This document shows, one piece after another, positions 49,577 through 60,221 of a stretch of DNA of 64,000 nt. A program made the position numbers and the translations under genes. Numbering within the stretch: the stretch's first letter is position 1; the number at the start of each line of letters is the position of its first letter. The notes below the pieces were generated by a model, which made no database searches, had not been told where the DNA came from, and saw only the letters and a program-made list of their open reading frames with translations. The stretch is from Microthrixaceae bacterium (GTDB lineage Bacteria > Actinomycetota > Acidimicrobiia > Acidimicrobiales > Microtrichaceae), in the NCBI GenBank assembly GCA_027493675.1, contig JAOSKI010000041.1, positions 4,246-68,245 of the forward strand, in the 5' to 3' direction.

Positions 49577-50842
49577 TGCGCTTCGACGCCGTGATAGCCG
49601 GGATCGGGATGACCCGGTTCGCCAAGCACCCCGACCGCGGGCTCAAGGACCTGAGCGCCGAGGCGGTGAACGCAGCGGTCGCCGACGCGGGCATCACCCT
49701 GGACGACCTGGATGCGGCGTACGTGGGCAACTGCGCGGCCGGGATCGTCACCGGTCAGGAGTCGGTGCGGGGCCAGGGTGGTCCTCGCTCCGCTGGGTGT
49801 GGGCAGGATCCCGATCGTGAACGTGGAGAACGCCTGCGCCAGCGGTTCGACCGCGCTGTACCAGGCGTGCGTGATGGTCACCGCCGGCATGCACGACGTG
49901 GTGCTGGCGCTCGGGGTGGAGAAGCTCACCCACCCCGACAAGATGCGCAGCTTCGCGGCGTTCGCGGGTGCGATGGACGTGGACGAGCTGGCCGAGATGA
50001 TGGAGGCCCTGTCGAAGTCCAGCCGACGACGATGGGGCAGGCACAGCGGGTGACCATGGCGCCGGGGGCGGGGGCCGGTGCGGCGGTGGTGCCGGCCAGA
50101 GTCGCTCGATGTTCATGGACGTCTACGCAATGGCGGCGCGCAACCACATGGAGCGCTACGGCACCACGCGGCGGCAGTTCGCGGCGGTGGCGGCCAAGAA
50201 CTCCTTCCACGGCAGCCTCAACCCACTCGCGCAGTTCCGCGAGGAGCTCACAGTGGACGAGGTGCTCGCCGACCGCCTCATCGTGGACCCCCTCACGCGC
50301 TCGATGTGCTCGCCGATCGGCGACGGCGCCGCCGCGGCGGTGGTGACGAGCCCCCGCAAGGCCGCCGAGCTCGGCGTGGAGCGTCCGGTCAAGGTCCGCA
50401 CGATGGTGATGCACTCGGGGTGGAACCACACCGCGGACGAACCCGACACCGTGGGGCTGTGCGCGGCCGACGCCTACGAGGAGGCAGGGTTGGGCCCCGA
50501 CGACCTCGACGTCGTGGAGCTGCACGACGCCTCTGCCCCGCGGAGATCATCGGCTACGAACAGCTCGGGCTGTGCGCGGTGGGCGACGGCGGGAAGCTCG
50601 TCGAATCCGGCGACACCCGCCTGGGCGGCCGGTTGCCGGTGAACACCTCCGGTGGCCTGCTGCGCAAGGGCCACCCGGTGGGCGCGACCGGTCTGGCGCA
50701 GGTGGTCGAGCTCACCATGCAACTGCAGGGACGGGCGGGACAGCGCCAGGTGGAGGGCGCCCGCACCGCGCTCGCGCAGAACGGCGGGGGCAAGAAGGGC
50801 AACGACGCGGCTGCGATGCTGGTCACGGTGTTGCAGTCATGA
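49576..50842 (+). CDS. thiolase / acetyl-CoA acetyltransferase-like (three frameshifts)
   Basis: Thiolase-superfamily enzyme, about 420 residues, of the SCP2-thiolase-like group. Seen: [44 protein letters not shown] with the acyl-accepting Cys, [37 protein letters not shown], and [21 protein letters not shown] with the catalytic His, ending [19 protein letters not shown]. Frame changes lie near 49770, 50035-50095 and 50535. Acts on a 3-ketoacyl-CoA, consistent with operon partners. Confidence 0.83.
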
Positions 50843-52515
50843 ACCACCAGAGCCGCCACTACACCGGCACGCGCCCCGGGACGGACCGACGATGAGATCC
50901 CTCGACGAGATGGTCCTGGGGACCTCATCGCCCTGCGTGCCGAGGAGAAGCCCGACCTCGACGTGCTCACCTTCGAGCACCTGTCGCTCGACGGAGGGGC
51001 CACACCCGACGAGGTGCGCACCTATGCCGACCTGGCCCGCAACGCCAACCGCATCGCGGCGGGCCTCGTGGAGCTGGGCATGGAACCGGGGAGCGCTTCG
51101 CGATCATGATGCGCAACCACCCCGAGTTCGTGGAGGCGATGATCGCAGCGTCGATCACGGGCACGGTGTTCGTGCCGATCGACCCACGCACCCGTGGCGA
51201 CAAGCTCGCCTACATGCTCAACGCCGCCGGTTGCAGGGGCATCGTCACCTCCGACGGCTGCCTGGGCGAGATCGAACGGGTGCGGGCCACGGTCGGGGAC
51301 CTGCGTTGGGTGCTGGCGCTCGACACGGGTGACGACGGTGTCGAGGGGGTCCGCGGGCGACTGGGCCAGACCGCTCGCCGAGGTGCTCGAAGCCGATGTC
51401 CCGACCGTCGATCCGCACCAGAGCGATCCCGAGACGCCGCTTCAGATCATGTTCACCTCGGGCACCACCGGCGACCCGAAGGGGATCGTGGGGGCGAACT
51501 TCCGGTTCTGTGCAGCGGCGCTGCTCGGTGGGCTCTTCGAGTACCGGAGCGACGAGCGGCCCTACACCGGGTTGTCGCTCACCCACGGCAACGCGCAGTC
51601 GGTGACGCTCGCCCCGGCTCTGTACGCGGGGCACAGGGCGGTGTACAGCCGTCGCTTCACGCGCTCGAAGCTGTGGGACGTGTGCCGGGCCTACGGCTGC
51701 ACGACCTTCTCGATCCTGGGTGGAATCGCCACTGCGATCTACAGCGAGGCACCCCGGCCCGACGACGCCGACAACCCGGTGCGACTCGTGATCAGCGGCG
51801 GGATGCCCGCCGCGCTGTGGGAGGCCTTCGAGGAGCGCTTCGACGTGCGCATCCTCGAGTTCTACGGCGCGATGGACGGAGGCGGTGTCGCCTACAAGCC
51901 CGTCGGCGAAGGACCGGTCGGATCGTTCGGCAGGCCCCCTCGGTGGCACCGAGATGAAGATCCTCGACGAGGCGGGTGACGAGTGCCCACCGGGGGTCAT
52001 CGGCGAGATCTGCTGTCGGCCCGAGGGTGGGGGAGGCCACGATCACCTACCACGGTGACCCGGATGCCTCCAAGCGCAAGATCCGTGGTGGATGGAACCG
52101 CAGCGGCGACATGGGCCACCGCGACGCGGACGGGTGGCTCTTCTTCGACTTCCGCGCGGGTGGCGGGATCCGCCGCAACGGCGAGTTCGTGAGCGCCGGG
52201 TTCGTTGAGAAGGCCATCGCCGAGCTACGCGGACGTGGACGACGTGTTCGTCTACGGCGTGCCGGCCACCTCGGGGCACCCGGCGAGAGCGACGTCGTGG
52301 CTGCCGTGGTGGCGGCACCCGGCGTGTCGATCGACCCGGAGGAGCTCTTCGCCCACTGCCGCAGTGGACTGGAGGCGAACTTCGTGCCCACCTACCTGCA
52401 GGTCGTCGACGAGATCCCCAAGACCGCATCGGAGAAGCCTCTGCAGAGCGTGCTGGCCGCCGCGTTCTCACCCGGGGCGGCCAACATCCACACCGAAGCC
52501 TCCTCCACGAGCTAG
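50839..52515 (+). CDS. acyl-CoA ligase (AMP-forming), CaiC/FadD-like (several frameshifts)
   Basis: Adenylate-forming CoA ligase of about 550 residues; it begins four bases before the thiolase stop. Seen: [52 protein letters not shown] (P-loop), [67 protein letters not shown] and [10 protein letters not shown] with the C-terminal catalytic Lys. Frame changes lie near 50890-50930, 51090, 51360, 51940, 52030 and 52230. It probably activates the acid degraded by the preceding enzymes. Confidence 0.82.
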
Positions 52516-52521
52516 GCACCT

Positions 52522-53259
52522 GTGGTGACCGCCCGCGGTGCAACCGTCGCGGCCCGGCTCAAGGCGCTGTTCGACGTGGACCGGTTCCTGGTCGTGGCGA
52601 CGGTCGTCGGCCTCGGTGTGGCGGCGGGTTGCAGCGTCGTGATCGCGAAGCTGCTCGACGACGTGATGGGCGCCGAGGATGCCGCACGGCTGGATCCCAG
52701 GATCCTGGCTGTGGTGGTGGAGCATCGCAGCGAGGCGCTGACGTCGTTGTTCTCGCGGGCCACGAACCTGGGTGATCCGCTCGTTGTGACCGTGGTGGCC
52801 GTCGTGGTGGTCGTCATGCTGTTGGCGGTGAATCGTCGCCTGGCATTGCTGGTGGTGGCGTCCACGACAGGCACGGTGGTCATCACCACTGTGGCCAAGG
52901 CCGTGGTCGACCGGCCACGACCACCCGAGGCGCTCTGGTTGGACGTGGCAGCGGGGCCGGCGTTCCCGTCGGGTCACGCGGCGCAGTCGATCGCGCTCTA
53001 CGGCGCGATCGCCGTGGTCGTGTGGCGACTGGTCCGCTACTGGTGGGTGCGGATCCCGGTGCTCGTGGTCGCCGCCGCGATCGGGCTCGCGGTCGGGCTG
53101 TCCCGGGTGTACCTGGGGTCCACTGGCCCTCCGACGTGCTGTGCGGATGGGCCGTGGCGGGGCTCTGGCTCACGATGCTGGTGCTGATCGGCTGGGCGCT
53201 GCCGCGGTGGTGGAGGCTTCACTCGAGCGGGGCCTTCGGGGGGCCTCAACGCTCGATGA
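52522..53259 (+). CDS. PAP2-family membrane phosphatase (frameshift near 53125, 3' end uncertain)
   Basis: Integral membrane phosphatidic-acid-phosphatase-like protein of about 240 residues. GTG 52522. Seen: KAVVDRPRPPEAL (C1 motif K-x6-RP), AFPSGHAAQSIAL (C2 PSGH), and SRVYLG then VHWPSDVLCGWAVAGLWL (C3 SR-x5-H-x3-D) after a one-base change. Five or six membrane spans. The current frame after C3 runs antisense into the ALDH gene; another indel would give a stop at 53257-53259. Substrates of the family include lipid phosphates and undecaprenyl pyrophosphate. Confidence 0.8.
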
Positions 53260-54667
53260 CCACCATGCGCTCCTCGGTCATCTCCCGTACCGCCCAGGCA
53301 GGGCCCTCCTTGGTGTTGCCCGAGTCGCGCACGCCTCCGTAGGGCATCTGGTCCGCACGCCACGACGGCACCTCGTTGATGCACACGCCACCGAAGGCCA
53401 GGGTGTGCGCGGCGTCGAGGGCCGTGGAGAGGTCGTTTGTGAACACCCCGGCCTGAAGGCCGTAGCGGCTGTCGTTGGCCGCCGCGAAGGCGTCGGCGAT
53501 CTCCCCGTAGCGCTGGACGCCCACCACCGGTCCGAAGAGCTCGGTCGCGCACACGTCCATCTCCGCGCGCACGTCGGTGAGCACAGTCGGACGCAGCACG
53601 CCGTCGTCGCCACGGTCGCCGCCGAGCGCCGCCTGTGCGCCTTGGGCGAGCGCGTCCTGCACGCTCGTGGCCACCCGGTCGGTCTCGGAGGCGTCGATGA
53701 GCGCGCTCACGGTGGTGTTGTCGTCGGCGGGGTCGCCGACCACGAGCTGTGCCACGAGCCCGGTGAGGCGTTCGATGAAGCGGTCCGCTACCGAGTCGTG
53801 CACGTACACCCGCTGCACCGAGATGCAGGTCTGCCCCGAGTAGGAGTACCCGGCGACCGAGATCCTCCGCGCCGCGACCTCCACATCCGCGTCGGCGTGC
53901 ACGATCACCGGGGCGTTGTTGCCGAGCTCCAAGCCGACCCGCTTGCGTGGTGCCTTGGAGCGGATCGCCCAACCGACCTCCGGGGAGCCGGTGAAGGTGA
54001 TCAGCGCCACGTCGTCGTGGGTGACGAGGCGCTCGGCCACCCGTCCCGGCACGGTGACCACGTTGAGCCAGCCCGGCGGGAGACCCGCTTCCTCCTCGAG
54101 TACCTGGGCTAGTAGCAGGGCGGTGAGCGGGGTGGCCGAAGCGGGCTTGAGCACCACCGGGCATCCCGCGGCGATCGCGGGGCGACCTTGTGCGCCACCA
54201 GGTTCAGCGGGAAGTTGAACGGGCTGATCGCCCCCACCACGCCGACGGGCAGGCGGAGGGTGAAGCCCAGCTTGCCGACCCCCGCGCTGGATGCGTCGAG
54301 GGGCACCATCTCGCCGGTGGACGTGCGCGCCACCGCGGCGGCGAAGCGGAACGTGTCGACAGCGCGCGCCGCCTCGACGCGCGCGGTCGCGATCGGCTTG
54401 GCCGCCTCCGCGCTGATCGAGCGGGCGAAGGTCTCGTGGCGTGCCGCGATGGCCACGGCTGCGAGGTCGAGGATCTCCGCGCCGGTGTACCGGCAGCGCC
54501 CCGCCGCGGTGGCGGGCGACGGCCACCTCCACCGCGCGGTCCACGTCGGCCTCGGTGCCCAGGGGCACCCGGGCGATCTCGTGGCCGTCGTAGGGAGACC
54601 GCACCGGTGTCTCCTGGGCGCTGGTGACGGCCTCGCCGTCGATGCGCATCGGGATGAGATCGGTCAT
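53246..54667 (-). CDS. NAD(P)-dependent aldehyde dehydrogenase (compensating frameshifts near 54510 and 54180)
   Basis: ALDH-superfamily enzyme of 473 residues. ATG 54667. Seen: YDGHEIARVPLGTEADVDRAV, GVVGAISPFNFPLNLVAHKV (in the intervening frame), CPVVLKPASATPLTALLLAQV, ITFTGSPEVGWAIRSKAPRK, LELGNNAPVIV with the general-base Glu, SYSGQTCISVQRVYV with catalytic Cys, and ELFGPVVGVQRYG. The LELGNNAP variant is typical of glyceraldehyde-3-phosphate/lactaldehyde-like ALDHs. First of three ALDHs on this strand; spacing to the next is about 94 bases. Confidence 0.85.
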   Translation of the reverse strand: MTDLIPMRIDGEAVTSAQETPVRSPYDGHEIARVPLGTEADVDRAVEVAVARHRGGALPVHRRGDPRPRSRGHRGTPRDLRPLDQRGGGQADRDRARRGGARCRHVPLRRRGGAHVHRRDGAPRRIQRGGRQAGLHPPPARRRGGGDQPVQLPAEPGGAQGRPAIAAGCPVVLKPASATPLTALLLAQVLEEEAGLPPGWLNVVTVPGRVAERLVTHDDVALITFTGSPEVGWAIRSKAPRKRVGLELGNNAPVIVHADADVEVAARRISVAGYSYSGQTCISVQRVYVHDSVADRFIERLTGLVAQLVVGDPADDNTTVSALIDASETDRVATSVQDALAQGAQAALGGDRGDDGVLRPTVLTDVRAEMDVCATELFGPVVGVQRYGEIADAFAAANDSRYGLQAGVFTNDLSTALDAAHTLAFGGVCINEVPSWRADQMPYGGVRDSGNTKEGPAWAVREMTEERMVVIER

Positions 54668-54760
54668 CGTGGGCCCCCTGTAGATAGTCGGCGCAGCGCC
54701 GTCACACGATCATGGCCGACGGTGTCGTCGATGGGTGCTCGGTTGCTGGCGGGTGGTCTG

Positions 54761-56260
54761 TCATCTGTGGGTGGGGAACCCGAGGTCACGACCGCGGGTC
54801 TCGGGGTCGGCCCACCTGGTGGTCACGACCTTCGCTCGGGTGTAGAAGTGCACGCCCTCGGCACCGTGCACATGGGTGTCGCCGAACAGCGACTCCCCAG
54901 CCTCCGAAGGAGTAGTAGGCCATCGGCACCGGGATCGGCACGTTCACCCCGACCATGCCGGCCTCCACCTCGAAGGTGAAGCGTCGTGCCGCACCGCCGT
55001 CACGGGTGAAGATGGCGACCCCGTTACCGAAGGCGTTGTCGTTGACGAGGGCCACGGCCTCCTCGTAGGACCCTGCGCGCACCACGCACAGCACGGGTCC
55101 GAAGATCTCCTCGGTGTAGACCGACATGTCGGCCGTCACATGGTCGAACAGGGTCGGGCCCAACCAGAACCCCGCCGTGTCGGGGGTCGCAGACGTGCGG
55201 CCGTCGACGACGACGGTCGCCCCCTGTGCCTCCCCGGCGTCGATGTGGGAGCGCACCTTGTCGCGGTGCGCCGCTGTGACCAGAGGACCCATCTCGGAGG
55301 CCGGGTCGCGGCCGTCTCCGACGACGATCTGGTCGGTCCGCTCCGCGATCGCCGCCACCAGTTCGTCGCCCACCGGGTCCACTGCCACCACGACCGAGAT
55401 CGCCATGCAGCGCTCACCCGCAGATCCGTAACCGGCGTTCACCGCAGCGTCGGCGGCCGCTTCCAGGTCTGCGTCGGGCAGCACGATCATGTGGTTCTTG
55501 GCGCCCCCGAGGGCCTGCACCCGTGTGCCGGTGGCCGCCGCGGTCTCATAGACGTGGCGGGCGATCGGAGTGGAGCCCACGAAGCTCACCGCGTCGAGTT
55601 CGCTGTGGGTCAACAGGGCGTTCACCGCCTCCCGCGTCGCCGTTGAGGACCGAGAACACGCCGTCGGGCAGGCCGGCCTGCTGCCAGAACTGCGCCAGCA
55701 GCGTCGCCGCACCCGGGTCACGTTCGGAGGGCTTGAGGATGAACGAGTTGCCGCATGCGATCGCCACCGGACACATCCACAACGGCACCATCACCGGGAA
55801 GTTGAACGGGGGTGATGCCCACGGTCACCCCGACCGGTTGGCGGATCGAATGCACGTCCACGTTGGTCGACACCTGCTCGGAGTGCGAGCCCTTGAGCTG
55901 GTGCGGTATGCCGCACGCGAACTCGATCACCTCCAGGCCGCGCTGCACCTCACCGAGGGCGTCGCCGAGCACCTTGCCGTGCTGGGCGGTTATCACCTCG
56001 GCGAGCTCCCGGCGCCTCTCGCTCACGATCTCACGCATCGCGAACAGCACCGCGGTGCGCTTCGACAGCGATGCGCCGCGCCACTGGGTGAACGCTGCCC
56101 TGGCGCTGCTCACCGCGGTGTCCACGTCGCGCTCCGACGCGAGGCGCGCATGTGCGCTCACCGCGCCTGTGGCCGGGTCGAACACCTCGGCGGTGCGCGT
56201 GCCGGTGCCTTCGGCCGGCTTGCCGTCGAGCCAGTGGTCGATGGTCGTGACTTCGGTCAT
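54761..56260 (-). CDS. mmsA: methylmalonate-semialdehyde dehydrogenase, CoA-acylating type (frameshifts near 55815, 55640 and 54905)
   Basis: ALDH of about 498 residues, best matched to MmsA/IolA, which makes acyl-CoA from a semialdehyde without water. Seen: [111 protein letters not shown] with the catalytic Cys and the RCM signature, and [17 protein letters not shown]. One base near 54905 restores the end as [19 protein letters not shown]. Links valine, inositol or beta-alanine catabolism. Confidence 0.85.
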
Positions 56261-56272
56261 CGTCGCGGTCCT

Positions 56273-57729
56273 TCAGTCTGCTGTGGTGTGGATGTCGATG
56301 ACCGCGGTGCGCAGGTCGGTCATGTCCAACAAGGTGTACTTGCCGCCGATGCGGCCCCAACCGCTGCGGGTGCGCGACGCACCACCGAAGGGCGGATGTG
56401 GTTCCCAGAAGTCGGTCGAGTCGTTGACCACGATGCTCCCTGCGCGCACCCGGTCGATGTAGCGGAACGCCCGCTTCAGGCTCGATGTGAACACCGATGC
56501 CTGAAGGCCCAGGTCGGAGTCGTTGGCCAGGGCGATCGCATGGTCGTCGTCGGTGAAGGTGGTGATCGGGAGCACGGGCCCGAAGCTCTCCTCGCGAAAC
56601 AGCGCCATCTCGGGTGTGACCGCGTCGATCACGGTGATCAGGAAGTACAGCCCGGTGGGCATCTGCGATACCGGTTCGCCGCCGCAGAGGACCTCGGCGC
56701 CCAGGGCGCGCGCGTCGGCGAGGTGGAGCTGCACCTTGGCGAGCACTGCGGAGTTGTTCAGCGGTCCCATCGTGACGGCGTCGTCACGGGGATCGCCGAC
56801 GGTGACCTCCGCGGCGTGTGCGAGCACCCGCTCGACGACCTCGTCGTGCACCGACTCCTCGACCAGGAGGCGCTCTGTCGCGACGCAGCACTGCCCACCC
56901 GCGAAGTAGGTGCCGTAGACCGCTGCCGCTGTGGCCGCGTCGAGGTCCGCGTCAGCGCAGATGATCTGTGGCCCGTTGCCCGATGCCTCGATCAGCGTGC
57001 GCTTCAACCCGGCCGAGCGCACGATCGCCTCGGCGGTGTCGGCGGATCCCACGAACCCGATGCCGTCCACCTTGGGGTGCTCGACCAGGGCACGGCCGAT
57101 GCCGGGATCGCCGTGCAGCAGGTGCACAGCCGACGGGGGAACCCGGCGTCGAGCACCGCGGACAACATGCCCGCCGCGGTGAGCGGGGTGAACTCCGAGG
57201 GCTTCATGATGAACGAGTTGCCACCGCCCAGCGCCGGGGCGACCAGCTCAGCTGGGATGTTCATCGGGAAGTTCCACGGCGTGATCAGCGCGTACACGCC
57301 GTTGGGCTTGCGATGGGTGAGCACGAGCTTGTGCGGATCGGCGCCGGGGAGGGCGGGCGTCTCGAGGCGCTTGACCTCCTCGGCGGCCCACCTGAAGATC
57401 TCCGCGGACTCCGCCACCTCGTCGCGGGCCTCGGTGTGAAGCACCTTGCCGCTCTCGTCGGTGAGCACCTCGGCGAGGTCGTCCGCTCGCTCCTCGAGCA
57501 GCTCGGCCACCCCGATCAGCTTCTCGGCACGCTCGAAGGGCGGCATCGACTCCATGGCGTCCGCTCCGGGTCCGGCGGCGGCGGTCACCGCTTCTTCTAC
57601 GTCGCTGTGGGAGGCCTGGCACACCTCGGCGATCACCTCGCCGGTCACCGGGCTGCGCAGTGTGAGGGTTTCTCCGTCGGAGCCTTCGGTCCATCGTCCG
57701 TCGATGAGCAGTTGGGGTGAGGTGGACAT
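56273..57729 (-). CDS. aldehyde dehydrogenase (frameshift near 57140)
   Basis: Third ALDH, about 485 residues, 12 bases upstream of the MmsA-like gene. ATG 57729. Seen: LLIDGRWTEGSDGETL, VYALITPWNFPMNIPAE, GNSFIMKPSEFTPL, FVGSADTAEAIVRSAG, LIEASGNGPQIICADADL where EASG replaces the usual ELGG at the general-base Glu, FAGGQCCVATERLLV with catalytic Cys, and ESFGPVLPITTF. The break near 57140 is one base. Probable substrate is an aminoaldehyde or semialdehyde, given the divergent amine oxidase. Confidence 0.85.
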
Positions 57730-57850
57730 GTGGTGCTCCGACCGTCAGGTGAGCGGAATCGGTTGAGGACGGGCCAGTTTGCCACGGAATCAGTGGCGAA
57801 CACCCCCATTCGCGAACGATGTGGTGCCCAGAGGGGAGTCGACCGGTACG

Positions 57851-59161
57851 GTGTGGGTCGTGGCCGCCCTGTTGTCGTCCGAGTACTCCGAGACGTGCCT
57901 GTGGCAGGAGCAGGTCGCCGGTACGCTGCCGTCGACCGACTCCGGGAGCCCGCTGCCGGATCTGGTCGACGTGGTGGTGGTCGGTGCGGGGATGTGCGGG
58001 TTGTCGGCGGCCACCGCGGTTGCCCGACTCGGCCGAAGCGTGGTGGTGATCGACAGGGAACCGCTCGGGTGGGGTGCATCGAGCCGCAACGGCGGCATGG
58101 TGATTCCCGAGTTGAAGGCCGGACCGGCGGCGCTGACCGCGAAGTACGGCGAGGTGGGTCGCCGGATGTACCACGAGGTCAACCTCGCGTTCGACCATGT
58201 GGAGTCGGTCATCGCCGGCACCGCCGACGCGGGCCCGATCGACTGCGACTACGTGCGCAGCGGCCTGCTGTACCTCGCGCACAGCCGGCGCCATGTCGGG
58301 GAGCTCCGCGCGATGGCCGCGGAGCACGGCGGCGAGCTCGGTGAGGACGTGCGCTTCGTGGCGCGGCGTGACCTGGCAGCCGAGGTGGGCAGCGACGCGT
58401 TCGCCGCCGGGCTGGTGATGGAGCGCACCGGCGCCGTGCATCCCGCCAGGTTCCACCGGGGCCTCGCGCGCCACGCCCTGTCGGCAGGCGTGCTGGTGCA
58501 CGACCGGACCGCCGTAACCTCTATCGCCCGAAACGGCGACCGGCATCGCATCGACACGACCAGGGGAGCGGTGTTCGCACGTCACGTCCTGGTCGCTACC
58601 AACGCATACGCGGATGCCTCTGTGCCCGACCTGCGGCGCCGCGTGTTGCCGGTGTCCAGCTACATGATCGCGACCGAGGTGCTACCCGAGGACCTCGCAG
58701 CGTCGGTGAGCCCCACGGGGCGCATGATGTTCGACAGCCGCAACTTCTTGAACTACTGGCGCCTCACGCCGGATCGCCGCATGGCCTTCGGTGGACGCCG
58801 CAGCCTGGATCCCGTGGACGTGGTGGAGTCCCGCGACTTCCTCTATGACCGGATGCTCGACATCCACCCGCAACTGCGCGGCACGGCGGTGCAGTACGCG
58901 TGGGGGGGTTCGGTGGCTGTGACCCTGGACCGGCTCCCACACGTCGGGCGGATCGACGGTGCGTGGTACGCCACGGGGTGCAACGGCAGCGGCGTGGCGC
59001 TCAACACCTGGCTCGGGCACCGCATGGGCCTGTCGATGCTGGGGGAAGCCCCGGTACCGGCGGTCGCGGAGGTGCCGCACCGCCCGATCCCGCTGAGCTC
59101 ATGGCGCAACGTGTACCTGCCGGTGGTGAGTCGCTGGTTCGCGTTCGAGGACAGCCGCTAG
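57851..59161 (+). CDS. FAD-dependent DAO-family oxidoreductase (gamma-glutamylputrescine oxidase-like)
   Basis: Intact flavoenzyme of about 436 residues oxidising an amine. A GTG at 57851 (or 57860) is likely, after GAGGGGAG. Seen: SEYSETCLWQEQ, then DVVVVGAGMCGLSAATAVARLG (FAD-binding), VIDREPLGWGASSRNGGMVI (the SxRNGG flavin motif of the DAO/PuuB group), LVATNAYADASVP, YWRLTPDRRMAFGGR, and WGGSVAVTLDRLPHVGRIDG. Divergent from three ALDHs: amine oxidation to an aldehyde here and aldehyde oxidation there form a plausible pathway. Confidence 0.85.
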   Translation: MWVVAALLSSEYSETCLWQEQVAGTLPSTDSGSPLPDLVDVVVVGAGMCGLSAATAVARLGRSVVVIDREPLGWGASSRNGGMVIPELKAGPAALTAKYGEVGRRMYHEVNLAFDHVESVIAGTADAGPIDCDYVRSGLLYLAHSRRHVGELRAMAAEHGGELGEDVRFVARRDLAAEVGSDAFAAGLVMERTGAVHPARFHRGLARHALSAGVLVHDRTAVTSIARNGDRHRIDTTRGAVFARHVLVATNAYADASVPDLRRRVLPVSSYMIATEVLPEDLAASVSPTGRMMFDSRNFLNYWRLTPDRRMAFGGRRSLDPVDVVESRDFLYDRMLDIHPQLRGTAVQYAWGGSVAVTLDRLPHVGRIDGAWYATGCNGSGVALNTWLGHRMGLSMLGEAPVPAVAEVPHRPIPLSSWRNVYLPVVSRWFAFEDSR

Positions 59162-59190
59162 ATCTGGGGCGGAGCCCCTGGATCTTGGGC

Positions 59191-59213
59191 TCTCCTGCCC
59201 GATCCGTGGGTCG
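59191..59213. repeat. direct repeat, left copy
   Basis: TCTCCTGCCCGATCCGTGGGT with GG two bases on. Shares 17 exact bases (CTGCCCGATCCGTGGGT) plus matching flanks with 62038-62062. The two copies bracket the toxin-antitoxin islet. Confidence 0.6.
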
Positions 59214-59225
59214 GTCATGGCCCAC

Positions 59226-59330
59226 TCAGGTTCTCACTCCACCACTCTCGGTAGTTGCCCTGTTGAACGACTCGATCCAGGCGTTCTGCCACGGCGAGCC
59301 GGTCGAGCACGGCCACGACGTCATCGGTGG
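59226..59330 (-). pseudogene. transposase (integrase core) remnant
   Basis: On the minus strand TGSPWQNAWIESFN is readable, the conserved segment around the catalytic Glu of IS3/IS481-type transposases, followed by RATTESGGVRT and a stop. Upstream transposase sequence is not recognisable and no terminal inverted repeats were seen. A scrap of an insertion sequence. The rest of the 404-base gap 59162-59565 holds no recognisable gene. Confidence 0.5.
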
Positions 59331-59531
59331 TGATGGTGTGGTCGAGCTTGCGGATGGTCTGTCTGGTGTATGCCGTCGTCGAGCCATCGATGGGTCCTTT
59401 CCTGCCTCCGCCACCATGACGGAGATGCTCGGACCGCACAGCAACTGGACCGCTACGAGGGGCTCACTCCAGTCTCTGCCATCCGCGAGATCGAGCCCGT
59501 CTGAAAGACGACGAGGCGATGATCGACCTTG

Positions 59532-59544
59532 TGCGATCATCGCA
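59532..59544. promoter_or_regulatory. operator-like palindrome of toxin-antitoxin pair 1
   Basis: TGCGAT-C-ATCGCA, a perfect inverted repeat 21 bases upstream of the toxin start, with a related half-site GTGCGAT at 59549. Position and form fit autoregulation by the antitoxin. Confidence 0.5.
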
Positions 59545-59565
59545 ATAGTGCGATAGTGCTTGCGT

Positions 59566-59889
59566 GTGACCGACCTCGAACTGCACGACGAGATCGTCGA
59601 GTGGATGGACTCGCTCAACGCCGCGGGGTGGGATCGGACGGTCGTGGTGATCGATCGGCTTGTCACCCTCGGTTCGTCGGCGCGGATGCCGTTGTCGAGG
59701 AGTCTCGGCGACGGACTCTTCGAGCTGCGGTTCACGCTCGGGTCCACGGCACGACGGATCACCTACCGGTTCACCAAGGACGGCCGGATCATCCTGCTCA
59801 CGACTTTCCGCAAGCAACGCAACAATGAGCGCAACGAGATCAATCGGGCACGCAAGACCGCCGAGGACTGCGCCAAGCGGTACCCCTGA
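59566..59889 (+). CDS. RelE/HigB-type toxin (phage Gp49-like), pair 1
   Basis: Intact 107-residue protein. GTG 59566 gives VTDLELHDEIVEWMDSL. Seen: SRSLGDGLFELRFTLGSTARRITYRF and RIILLTTFRKQRNN, the HigB/Gp49 core with basic residues needed for mRNA cleavage on the ribosome. Toxin-first order and an XRE antitoxin 11 bases downstream are typical of higBA. Activity is inferred. Confidence 0.82.
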   Translation: MTDLELHDEIVEWMDSLNAAGWDRTVVVIDRLVTLGSSARMPLSRSLGDGLFELRFTLGSTARRITYRFTKDGRIILLTTFRKQRNNERNEINRARKTAEDCAKRYP

Positions 59890-59900
59890 AGGAGACGACC

Positions 59901-60221
59901 ATGGCCAACTACTCCCGCTGGGAAGACGTCAAGAGGAAGCGGCCGGCACTCGACGCCGAGACCCGCACCGAGATCGAGCACGACCTCGCGCTCGGTCAGC
60001 TCATCTACGACCTGCGCACCGAGGCCGGGCTGAGCCAGCGCGAGCTCGCCGAGCGGATGGGGACCACCCAGTCGGTGATCTCCCGGCTCGAGGAGGGCGG
60101 GGGAGCGCGCAACCGCATCGACACGCTCGCCCGGGTCGCCACCGCGCTCGATCGACACCTCGTCGTGTCGTTCCCCGAGAAGGTCCCTGCGAAGCTGAAG
60201 GACGCCGTCCAGGTCGCCTGA
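59901..60221 (+). CDS. XRE-family antitoxin (HigA-like), pair 1
   Basis: Intact 106-residue DNA-binding antitoxin. ATG 59901 after GAAGGAGACGACC. HTH: LGQLIYDLRTEAGLSQRELAERMG then TTQSVISRLEEGG, and a C-terminal VATALDRHLVVSF. It likely neutralises the upstream toxin and represses the operon at the palindrome 59532-59544. Confidence 0.88.
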   Translation: MANYSRWEDVKRKRPALDAETRTEIEHDLALGQLIYDLRTEAGLSQRELAERMGTTQSVISRLEEGGGARNRIDTLARVATALDRHLVVSFPEKVPAKLKDAVQVA

